Shown: positions 56,429 to 64,000 of the stretch, piece after piece | Numbering within the stretch: position 1 is the stretch's first letter | How the letters are laid out: every line of letters begins with the position of its first letter | Assembly: GCA_017303975.1 (NCBI GenBank) | Contig: JAFLBG010000011.1 | Coordinates: 25,779-89,778, forward strand | Reading direction: 5' to 3' | DNA from: Bacteroidota bacterium | GTDB lineage: Bacteria; Bacteroidota; Bacteroidia; JAFLBG01 | Length of the DNA: 64,000 nucleotides | Position numbers and translations under genes: made by a program | Notes under the pieces: model-generated | Databases searched by the model: none | What the model was told of the DNA's origin: nothing | The model's input: only the letters and a program-made list of their open reading frames with translations

Positions 56429-59197
56429 TTACTGCTTAATAACCTTAAATTCTGTCCTTCTATTTAATTGATGCTCTTCTTCTGTTGATGCATTGCGTTT
56501 AACTGGACGAGTTTCGCCAAAACCTTTATACACCACACGATTTTGAGCAATTCCTTTTAAGAATAAATATTTGGCAGTGTTTAATGCTCTTCCTTCCGAT
56601 AAATTTTGATTGTATTCATCAGAGCCACGTTCATCTGTATGAGAGGATAACTCTATAACCAAGCTTGGATTGGAGACCATAAAATTCACTAGGTTGTCTA
56701 GCATATTTACCGATTCGTAACGTAATGTAATTTTATTGTAATCGTAATAAATATTATCCATACGTATGGTTTTGTTCAACACAATGGCAGACATTTTATG
56801 CTCTATATTCATACTTGACACTTTTGAGCCTTGCGTATTTATTTTAACATCATTTTGAAAAAAACCTTTGCCTGTAGCTGTTGCTACATAATCACTTCCT
56901 GATTGAACGGTGAATGTGTAATTTCCATTTTCATCCGATGTTTTTTTTCCTATTACATTGTTGTTTTCTGTAATTGTAATTTGTGCGCCCTTTACCGGAT
57001 TCTCTTCATTGTCTTTAACACTTCCTGTTACAGCAATTGGTGTTCCTTGTTCTTTTTTAATAACTGGAGTAGTTGTGGCAGTTTTAGGGCCTGAGAAAAT
57101 TTCTTCCATTCTAATTTCTTCCGATTTTTTCTCTCCGGAAGGCACTAAAATAATAGGTTTGAAAATGTTGTTTTTTGCATTGGCTGTTTTGTAGTCTCTC
57201 GCATCTATAGGCATTTCAATTGTTATGTAGCCTTGTTTAGATACTTTAAAGGAATATTTTTCTGATTCATTTAATCTAGTTTTTAGATTGTATAATCCCA
57301 AGATATTCGAACTGATTATTTCTAGTGTCTTACCATCCTTTACCAATTCTATTGTTACATCGTCCAACTCCTCATCTTCATCATCGGTAACATCTCCTAC
57401 AATAGTAAATTGTCGTTGTTGGTTTGCTAGAGCCTTTTGCCCCGATTTTAGTGCAATTATTTTTGCATCGGTTTCTGCTTTTATTTCTTTTTTGTGGTTA
57501 AACTCTCCTTTAAAAGTAGAAGTAGTTGTTGCTAAAACATTCGATACATCTTTCAATTGAACTGTAGAGCCAGCAATTGGCAAGTCTTTCATTATGCCGC
57601 TCGTGTCTCTCATTTCTTGTTTAAGAATTCCTTCTACATAAATACTTTTTGATTTTGGTTCTATGTTCAAATCTAAATAAGACTGTGTCGTATTTCGAGT
57701 AAAATCAAAATCTATTTTGTTGTACGGGAAACCATCTTTACGAATAGAAATAGTATAAAGCTTGCTTTGCTCAGGAGTAAACGTGTAATAGCCATTTTTA
57801 GAGGGAATGGAGACATCTTTTTTAGTTGTGTTGTCAACCAGTTTGTAGCGTAATCCGTCAAACATAGAGTTGTCGGCTATTTTAAAGCTTCCTCCATCCA
57901 CAATAATTTTTATAGGTTCAAATTCCGAGAATGCATACACATCTTCTAGACCTTTAGAATCAAACCTGTCGGAGCTTAAAAGACCTTGTCTATAATTCCT
58001 GTCCATTACAAAACTAAAATCATCGCCAATAGAGTTAATTGGAGGTTGAAGATTTGTTACCGATGTCCAAGTGTCGTTTACTAGCTTGGCTTGAAATACA
58101 TCTAGTTTTCCCATGCCCGGATGTGCGTCCGATGAAAAATAAATTGTTTTTGAATCGTATAGAAAGGGAAAGAGTTCATGCCCAAATGTATTTACTTTGT
58201 CGCCCAAATTTGTTGGAGTACTCCAGTTTCCATCGCTTTGTTTTTCTGTTTTGTAAATATCTGTAGCGCCTTTACCTCCGGGCATATCAGACATAAATAC
58301 TATTGTTTTTCCATCCGGAGAAATACTTGGATGTGCCACAGAATATTTGGTGCTATTAAATGAAAACGCACTTGCCGGTTCGCTCCATCCTTCGGGAGTT
58401 TTATGACTTTCCATTATTTGTAAAACTTTTACAACCACATCTTTGTTTGGGTCGCGTTCTCCTTTTACGGTTCGTGTAAAATAAATGGTGTCTCCGGAAG
58501 TTGTAAATGCAGCAGGGCCCTCGTGCATATAGGTACTAAGTTTACCTGCCTCAAAAGGTGTTACACGCAAAGAGTCTTTAGATACACTTAAGTCCACATA
58601 ATAAAAATCTAAAGACGGATTGTTTGCGCCTCCATCAAACGAAATAAGCTTTTTTTTGCTTCCTGGGCGTGAAGAACAAAATACAATTCCTTTCTTATAC
58701 AAGATTGCAGAAAATTCCGAATGCTCGGTATTTATAAACTCAAGATTCTTTACCTCGTTTCCAATGTTTGCATCTAGCCACTGTTGAGCGAGTTTACAAG
58801 ATTCAATATAAACCGAACCCATTGGATCTTCGGGTTTTAATTGTGCATATTTTTTAAATTCTTCGGAGGCTTCTTGGTATTTAGAGCTAGCCTTTAACGA
58901 CAAGGCATAATTTAAAACATGATTTGGATTTTTTTTAGCACGCTGTACTAGTTTTTTGTAAATAATTTCTGCATCTGCAAATTCTCCCAATAAACGGTAG
59001 CAATCAGCCAGTTTCTCGGTAGCTTCTTCTTTGCTTTTGGTGTCGCCATTTTCCATTTCTGTTTTAAAGTATGGAATAGCTTCTTTAAACATATTTCTGT
59101 CGAAATAGGCATTTCCTTTCGTTAGATTTTTTTGCGCTAATCCGGAAAGCGAGAATACGCAAGCAAAGAATATTGTTAATAGTAAAAATTTTCTCAT
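56429..59197 (-). CDS. OmpA-family protein with TPR, PD40 propeller and carboxypeptidase-regulatory domain (T9SS-associated, PorE-like)
   Basis: A 922-residue periplasmic or outer-membrane-associated protein. It has a signal peptide (MRKFLLLTIFFACVFSLSGLAQ, no lipobox Cys), TPRs (about 22-140, GNAYFDRNMFKEAIPYFKTEM), a PD40 beta-propeller (about 165-430, HPSISPDGKTIVFMSDMPGG, IYFSSDAHPGMGKLDVFQ), a middle region with Ig-like folds, a carboxypeptidase-regulatory domain (about 725-800, VTGSVKDNEENPVKGAQITI) and a C-terminal OmpA peptidoglycan-binding domain (about 815-922, ELSSHTDERGSDEYNQNLS). The order TPR-propeller-CRD-OmpA is that of PorE, a T9SS component thought to tie the machine to peptidoglycan. 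It is the last gene after PorP/SprF (5 bp). PorE itself or a paralogue with a dedicated type B substrate cannot be separated by eye. Confidence 0.85.
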   Translation of the reverse strand: MRKFLLLTIFFACVFSLSGLAQKNLTKGNAYFDRNMFKEAIPYFKTEMENGDTKSKEEATEKLADCYRLLGEFADAEIIYKKLVQRAKKNPNHVLNYALSLKASSKYQEASEEFKKYAQLKPEDPMGSVYIESCKLAQQWLDANIGNEVKNLEFINTEHSEFSAILYKKGIVFCSSRPGSKKKLISFDGGANNPSLDFYYVDLSVSKDSLRVTPFEAGKLSTYMHEGPAAFTTSGDTIYFTRTVKGERDPNKDVVVKVLQIMESHKTPEGWSEPASAFSFNSTKYSVAHPSISPDGKTIVFMSDMPGGKGATDIYKTEKQSDGNWSTPTNLGDKVNTFGHELFPFLYDSKTIYFSSDAHPGMGKLDVFQAKLVNDTWTSVTNLQPPINSIGDDFSFVMDRNYRQGLLSSDRFDSKGLEDVYAFSEFEPIKIIVDGGSFKIADNSMFDGLRYKLVDNTTKKDVSIPSKNGYYTFTPEQSKLYTISIRKDGFPYNKIDFDFTRNTTQSYLDLNIEPKSKSIYVEGILKQEMRDTSGIMKDLPIAGSTVQLKDVSNVLATTTSTFKGEFNHKKEIKAETDAKIIALKSGQKALANQQRQFTIVGDVTDDEDEELDDVTIELVKDGKTLEIISSNILGLYNLKTRLNESEKYSFKVSKQGYITIEMPIDARDYKTANAKNNIFKPIILVPSGEKKSEEIRMEEIFSGPKTATTTPVIKKEQGTPIAVTGSVKDNEENPVKGAQITITENNNVIGKKTSDENGNYTFTVQSGSDYVATATGKGFFQNDVKINTQGSKVSSMNIEHKMSAIVLNKTIRMDNIYYDYNKITLRYESVNMLDNLVNFMVSNPSLVIELSSHTDERGSDEYNQNLSEGRALNTAKYLFLKGIAQNRVVYKGFGETRPVKRNASTEEEHQLNRRTEFKVIKQ

Positions 59198-59202
59198 AGC
59201 AG

Positions 59203-60144
59203 TTAATAGATATAATATCTAGGATGAATTTCTTTATCGCGAGCAGGTGGCAATAATTTTTTTCTGTACGTAAATAAAATTTCGTGTGTCCCATTTTGGT
59301 AGGAAGCTAGTTTGCTGGTTGTATAGTCGAAAGCGTATCCAATGCGAAATTGGTCTTTAATTTGTAGTTCTACCATTGCCACAATTGCTTCGTTTACGCG
59401 GTAGGTTGCACCTACTGCAATTAGTTGTTTTATCAAAGCTTTGGCGTTCAAGTCAATTTGAATGGGCACCGGACTTACATGTTTGATTAGCATAGATGGC
59501 TCGAAGCGTAGGTCTTCGTTTTTCCCGAAATTACCTCCAACCACAACATAATTGTGATTCCAAAGTCTTGACACCAGACTTCTTCCGTAATCAGGAGTAA
59601 AATTTAATTCGCTTTTAATTAATTGAAAAGAACTCCATCCAATAAAAAAAGATTTGGTTTGGTAATACAATCCAACAGATGCATCCGGAACCATTTTGTT
59701 TTGTGTATTTGCAGATATTGCGTTGTCAACCGCATCGTGGCGAACTAAATTGGTAAAATCAATTTTTTGATTGATTAATCCAGCTTCTAAACCAACTGAT
59801 AATCGACCATTGCCTAATCCGATATAATACGAAAACATGCCTGCAAAAGAAGTGGTAGCTATAGTAGCCACTTTATCGTTTACAACTTTTAATCCTAGTC
59901 CAATATTTTTCTTTTGTATGGGTGCATGAAAAGTTAGAAATTGAGTAGTAGGAGCGCCTTCAATACCGGTAAATTGTTTACGGTAAGCCAGTGTTGAATT
60001 AATGTAAGGAATTGTTCCTGTATAAGCAGGATTGATAATTGCCTTGTCAAACATATACTCACTGTATCTTGGTAATTGTTGTGCATTTATGCTAAGTACA
60101 AAGCCCAAGCACAACAATAATCCTATCCATTTTATATTCTTCAT
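59203..60144 (-). CDS. PorP/SprF-family T9SS outer-membrane protein
   Basis: About 313 residues from ATG 60144, which opens on a signal peptide (MKNIKWIGLLLCLGFVLSINAQ); an ATG at 60162 adds six residues before it. Right after the signal comes the family hallmark QQLPRYSEYMFDKAIINPAYTGT and then RKQFTGIEGAPTTQFLTFHAPI, the standard PorP/SprF opening. The remainder is a series of beta strands ending DKEIHPRYYIY. SprF-like proteins are needed for secretion and surface attachment of type B substrates such as SprB, and this gene is next to a type B substrate gene (60196-) on one side and an OmpA/PD40/TPR gene on the other. Confidence 0.93.
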   Translation of the reverse strand: MKNIKWIGLLLCLGFVLSINAQQLPRYSEYMFDKAIINPAYTGTIPYINSTLAYRKQFTGIEGAPTTQFLTFHAPIQKKNIGLGLKVVNDKVATIATTSFAGMFSYYIGLGNGRLSVGLEAGLINQKIDFTNLVRHDAVDNAISANTQNKMVPDASVGLYYQTKSFFIGWSSFQLIKSELNFTPDYGRSLVSRLWNHNYVVVGGNFGKNEDLRFEPSMLIKHVSPVPIQIDLNAKALIKQLIAVGATYRVNEAIVAMVELQIKDQFRIGYAFDYTTSKLASYQNGTHEILFTYRKKLLPPARDKEIHPRYYIY

Positions 60145-60195
60145 AATAATATCGTTAGTCAAATTAATTATTTTTAATTCTGTTATTTATGCTTG

Positions 60196-63100
60196 CTATC
60201 TGTGTATTACAACAAACCCAACAAATTTTTTATCGTAATTACCTCCTAAATCAAGCACATAATAATACGACCCTTCGGACAATTCATTATTACTGTTGTC
60301 TGTTCCTGTCCAAGTATTTAAATATGGAGATTGGCTGTAAACCAATTGCCCCCAACGGTTGTATATCATTAACTTGTTTTCTTGGAAATAATCTATGTCC
60401 GGAACAATCCAGTTATCATTTGCACCGTCACCGTTAGGTGTAATTATTTGCGGAATTGGTCCGGATAAGTCGGTTAGGCATTTGTCTACTTTTACCGGAA
60501 CAGAAATAGTTGTAGCACAACCTTTGTTGCTCGACCTAAATACAAACACAGAGTCTGTTATTGGTTTTACTACAACAGAGCTCGTTTTAGAGACAGTGTC
60601 ATTTGTGCCATTCAGCCAAACTGAATACAACCCATTACTTGTTCCTGTAAGCAAAATGCTGTCGCCCAAACATATTGCACCTTGTACGCTGCTGCTTGCA
60701 GATACGGTTGGTGGAGCTTGGTTGTCGAGTAAAACTAAAACAGAATCCAATAAGCTTGGGCAGCCATTAAACACCGTGTAAACCGAGTACCACGTACTTT
60801 GTGTAGGATTTACACTAATGTTTTTTGTTTGTTGATTTGTGCTCCAATAATACGTAACAGGATTATATAGAGCAGTGTCAACAGATGCTGATAATTGCAG
60901 TGCAGTAGCGGAAGATACACAATAGTAGAGAGTGTCATTGTTGTTGTCTATTGCAGGGTCGGCTGTTGGATTTATAACAAAATGATACCCGTTTGATTTG
61001 CTGCTAGCGCATCCAATGCTATTGGTAGAAGTAACTCGTACGGTATCGGTAGTTGTAAGTGTGTTATTGGTATATACATTTGATGGGCCATTTTGTACCA
61101 CTGAATTATTTAGGTAGAACGTATATTGGTTTAGTCCGCTTGGTGATGCCGTAAACAAAACAGTTTGATGGTTGCAAATGGAGCCGGTTGCATTTGCTGC
61201 AAGGGTAACGGACGTGTAAGGCAAAACAACTACAGTTGCCGTATCGGCAGGAGTGTTGCTGCATCCCAAATAATCAGAAGCCGTTACTAAAATTTGATTG
61301 TTCCCAACTGCTAGTCCACTTGTCGTGTAAGCATTGGAAGAAGAGTTTTGAACAGTACTTCCGTTGTACGTAAATTGATAATTGCTAAGTCCGGCAGGCG
61401 ATACTGTAAGCGTATAAGGAGCACCTTGGCAAATGGAGTCGTTTGCTACGCTTGCCGAAAATGTTACGAATGGCAATGGTACAATACTAATCGAGTTGGC
61501 TGCTGATGTGTCTAAACAGCCCATAAAATTGGACACTACATAAAATGAATATGTTCCTGAAATGTTGTTTGTAATGTAAACAGGATTTGCGCTAGAAGCT
61601 AAAGACGATGTGGCGTTGTAGAATTGATAATTATCATATGTTGCAGGAGATGCAGTTAATGTAATAGGAACGCCAAAACAAACACTGTCGTTACTTGCGC
61701 TTAAGCTTAGTGTTACAACCGGCTTATTAATAAAATCAACAGAAATACTTTTATCTGCCGTTGGACATAATGGCTCTGCTGTGTTTTTTAGTACAACATG
61801 AATTGTGGTGTCCGTTGTTGGAACTACTGAATACGATGTAGTGGAGCCGAATACACCACCATTCCAACTGGAATTAAATGTTGCAGGTGTAATATTGGAA
61901 ATAGAAGCAATTGCCTGTGTGGCTTGACAAACCTGAGTTGTTCCGGATAATGTAAATGTAATTCCTGTGCAAGGAATTGCATAACACGTTTGAGCATTAG
62001 ACGGAGCGCTGTTTCCACAAGGAGCTTTCCCTAACGCCATAACAACTATTGTTGCGGAGTCGCCTGTGTTTAGTCCAGTAATAGTATGCAGTAACCCGTT
62101 GGTGCCACTGCTTGGTGTGGTATAGGAGCTGTTGTTAACGCTTACCATATACCCTTGCGCATCCGGTACTGCATCCCACGTAAATACAATTGTGCTGTTT
62201 GTTGTGGTGCCGCAATTTACTTGCGGAGCAGGTAGTGGTACTATTACAGTTGTAGCAATTGTATTTGTTGATGTGTCAGCACAACCTTGATTGCTAACAA
62301 GCACTTTTACTGTTTTTCCGTTAAGCAAATTGCTGGTTGTATATACAGGATTTGTGCCTGATTGCATAAGGGCAAAATTTTCATAAAAGCTGTAACTGCT
62401 GTAAACTTGAGGATTTGCAGTAAAACTAATTGGTGTGCCCGAACAAGTAGAATCATTGCTTGCGCTAGAAGTAATAGATACAACAGGCAGAGGAGTTAGT
62501 TGAACGCTGATGTACTTTGTTGCCGATGGACAAAGCGCTTCGGATAAGTTAGTTACACTTACAGGAATGGTGATATTGTTTGTTGGCGCAATAGAGTAGG
62601 TAAGAGATGTCCCGGCCGCACCGTTATTCCATGAAGTACTGTAATTCGAAATGTTAATTCCAGAAATGCTTGTGTTTACCGTATCTCCCTCGCAAAGATT
62701 AATTTGTGTTGGAGCATTAAAACTAATCGCAGTACAGTTTTGAGCGTAACATGTTTGTGCAAATGAGATTACACTGTTTCCGCAAGGTTGTCCACCCAAG
62801 GCTTTAACCTCAATGGTAGCCGATGAGCCCTGTGTTGCGCCAGTAATTAAATGTGTAAGTCCATTACCTCCGGAAGAAGCGGTTGTAAATGCACCGCCAT
62901 TAATACTTATTTCATAGCCTGTAGCACCGGTTACACTATTCCAGTCAAACTCGATAGAAGTATTTGTGGTGTTTCCGCAGGTTACTTGCGGAGATTGCAG
63001 CGGAGGTATTACTGCAAAACTAACCGTATTGCTTGCAACTCCTGTGCAGCCTTGTTCTGTGGCTATTACTTGTAATACGGAGGTGCTTAATAAGTTATTC

Positions 63101-64000
63101 GCAGTAAAAACAGGATTGGGTCCGTTTTGCACCAATCCTAAACCATTGTAAAAAGCGTAATTGTCGTAAGTAGCCGGATTAGCTGTAAATACAACTTGTT
63201 GGCCAGAACATACACTGTCATTTCCTGCATTGTTTGTTAGTACAGGTGTTGGAAGTTGATTTAAATCAACAGTTAAAATTTGTGTAAAAGACGGACAGGT
63301 AGGTTGTGCTGTGTTGGTAACACTAGCTGTGAATGTGGTGTCTGTTGTAACGTTCATTGAAAAAGTGGTAACTCCTTGTGCCGCACCACTGTTCCAATTA
63401 ATAGCATAGGTACTTGGAAGTATATTGCTTGCAATAGCTGTAACAGCTTGGTTTCCGCAAATAGTGGTGGGTCCGGAAAGGGTAAAGGAGATAGGGTCGC
63501 AAATGCGTGTAAAACAAGTTACGGAGTTCGAAATCATGCTGTTCCCGCAAGGAGGAGTGCCAATGGCTCTAATAGTTGCAGTAGCAGAATCGTTTGGATT
63601 TAATCCTGATAATAAATGGGTAAGTCCAAGTGAGCCTGAGCTTGGGGCAGAATAAGCACCACCATTAATACTTATCTCATATCCTTGAGCTCCATTCACC
63701 ATCGACCAAACAAAGCTTAAGCTGTCTAAATTGGAGCCTCCGCAATTTAATATAGGAGCAGGTAAATTATTTATAATTGTTGTTTTAATTGCATTGCTAG
63801 GTAAGCTGTTGCAGCCATCTTCTGTGGCGACTACTGTAACCGTAAATGTTTGTGCCGAGCCATACGTTAATGCAGTAGAAGCACCCGATTGAACAGATGC
63901 AAATCCATCGTAAAAAATGTAATTGTCTAATCCTGCAGGTAATGCAGAAAATAGAGCGGTGCTCCCCACGCAAATACTATCGTCTGACAACGCAGTAAGC
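60196..64000 (-). CDS. Giant Ig/FN3-repeat surface protein with T9SS type B sorting domain, N-terminus cut by window edge
   Basis: At least 1264 residues; the frame stays open to the right edge of the window, so TTG 63990 is not the true start. It consists of Ig-like modules with the recurring text NDSxCxGxxxxxTAxPxxYxxYxFY, fibronectin type III modules (GYEISING near 103, 358 and 613) and Cys-rich linkers, arranged as three 255-residue units followed by Ig-like repeats alone (about 770-1165). The C-terminal type B sorting domain (about 1175-1264) shows IITPNGDGANDNWIVPDIDY, YNRWGQLVYSQ, TWTGTDNSNNELSEGSYYYV. Likely a surface adhesin exported by T9SS. The PorP/SprF gene follows 51 bp downstream (33 bp from the longer start). 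Confidence 0.9.
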   Translation of the reverse strand, partial: LTALSDDSICVGSTALFSALPAGLDNYIFYDGFASVQSGASTALTYGSAQTFTVTVVATEDGCNSLPSNAIKTTIINNLPAPILNCGGSNLDSLSFVWSMVNGAQGYEISINGGAYSAPSSGSLGLTHLLSGLNPNDSATATIRAIGTPPCGNSMISNSVTCFTRICDPISFTLSGPTTICGNQAVTAIASNILPSTYAINWNSGAAQGVTTFSMNVTTDTTFTASVTNTAQPTCPSFTQILTVDLNQLPTPVLTNNAGNDSVCSGQQVVFTANPATYDNYAFYNGLGLVQNGPNPVFTANNLLSTSVLQVIATEQGCTGVASNTVSFAVIPPLQSPQVTCGNTTNTSIEFDWNSVTGATGYEISINGGAFTTASSGGNGLTHLITGATQGSSATIEVKALGGQPCGNSVISFAQTCYAQNCTAISFNAPTQINLCEGDTVNTSISGINISNYSTSWNNGAAGTSLTYSIAPTNNITIPVSVTNLSEALCPSATKYISVQLTPLPVVSITSSASNDSTCSGTPISFTANPQVYSSYSFYENFALMQSGTNPVYTTSNLLNGKTVKVLVSNQGCADTSTNTIATTVIVPLPAPQVNCGTTTNSTIVFTWDAVPDAQGYMVSVNNSSYTTPSSGTNGLLHTITGLNTGDSATIVVMALGKAPCGNSAPSNAQTCYAIPCTGITFTLSGTTQVCQATQAIASISNITPATFNSSWNGGVFGSTTSYSVVPTTDTTIHVVLKNTAEPLCPTADKSISVDFINKPVVTLSLSASNDSVCFGVPITLTASPATYDNYQFYNATSSLASSANPVYITNNISGTYSFYVVSNFMGCLDTSAANSISIVPLPFVTFSASVANDSICQGAPYTLTVSPAGLSNYQFTYNGSTVQNSSSNAYTTSGLAVGNNQILVTASDYLGCSNTPADTATVVVLPYTSVTLAANATGSICNHQTVLFTASPSGLNQYTFYLNNSVVQNGPSNVYTNNTLTTTDTVRVTSTNSIGCASSKSNGYHFVINPTADPAIDNNNDTLYYCVSSATALQLSASVDTALYNPVTYYWSTNQQTKNISVNPTQSTWYSVYTVFNGCPSLLDSVLVLLDNQAPPTVSASSSVQGAICLGDSILLTGTSNGLYSVWLNGTNDTVSKTSSVVVKPITDSVFVFRSSNKGCATTISVPVKVDKCLTDLSGPIPQIITPNGDGANDNWIVPDIDYFQENKLMIYNRWGQLVYSQSPYLNTWTGTDNSNNELSEGSYYYVLDLGGNYDKKFVGFVVIHR
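61693..63987 (-). repeat. Three 255-residue (765-bp) modules inside the giant surface protein
   Basis: Equivalent points recur every 255 residues: GYEISING at 103, 358 and 613 (the last reads GYMVSVNN), CGNSxxS near 148, 403 and 658, and NDSxC at 257, 512 and 767. Each unit holds an Ig-like, an FN3-like and a Cys-bearing Ig-like segment. The protein copies have diverged; the DNA is not obviously a recent tandem duplication. Confidence 0.8.

Noticed and set aside
1..64000. tRNA, rRNA, CRISPR arrays, insertion sequences, integrases or phage genes
   Set aside because: The intergenic gaps are short and none contains tRNA-like arms, repeats with spacers or transposase-like frames.

Overview
The window is AT-rich bacterial chromosome from a member of the Bacteroidota. 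The evidence is a type IX secretion (T9SS) type A sorting tail (5226-7433), two type B (gliding-motility-like) sorting tails, a PorP/SprF protein beside an OmpA/PD40/TPR protein, two DUF5686 outer-membrane proteins with carboxypeptidase-regulatory N-termini, an imelysin/DUF4856/HTTM/TonB-receptor iron locus, and the absence of purine-rich Shine-Dalgarno sites. I cannot assign a genus. No rRNA, tRNA, CRISPR array, prophage or insertion sequence was seen. Forty-two intact or edge-cut protein genes, one frameshifted gene and one decayed gene fragment fill almost the whole window.

Layout. 1-10.3 kb: peptidase T (cut by the left edge), RluF, FolC, an aminotransferase, a small cytochrome c lipoprotein, a secreted C10 cysteine peptidase, RsmE, and an omega-amidase/methionine-aminotransferase pair. 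10.4-15.3 kb: a SlyD-like prolyl isomerase broken by one missing base, a GNAT acetyltransferase, a two-module VOC protein, RecQ, and the remnant of a TPR gene. 15.3-19.5 kb: an envelope cluster tatC - DUF5686 protein - lptB, the last two overlapping by 4 bp. 19.5-25.3 kb: an iron-uptake operon, DUF4856 lipoprotein - imelysin lipoprotein - HTTM membrane protein - TonB receptor, with overlapping genes.

25.3-41 kb: recR with a glycosyltransferase fused to a polyprenyl-phosphate-transferase-like tail, an MBOAT acyltransferase, asd, a lamin-tail surface protein, an ECF sigma factor with a small membrane partner, a three-gene run RND transporter - rfbA - polyprenyl synthase, and a PKD/type B surface protein. 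41-56.4 kb: murB, a GT4 glycosyltransferase, purB, a second DUF5686 protein, a lipoprotein, uvrC, an operon in which gpsA sits between two large membrane glycosyltransferase-like proteins, and lysS. 56.4-64 kb: a T9SS-type triplet, a giant Ig/FN3 type B surface protein (cut by the right edge) - PorP/SprF - OmpA/PD40/TPR protein.

Most of the window is ordinary core genome with a strong envelope theme: protein export (Tat, T9SS), LPS export, surface adhesins, glycan assembly and iron import. The places most worth a second look are the HTTM-containing iron operon, the fused glycosyltransferase with an apparently core-less phosphotransferase domain, the two GT-C-like proteins that share a C-terminal domain around gpsA, the 255-residue triplicated module of the large surface protein, the frameshifted slyD and the decayed TPR gene.
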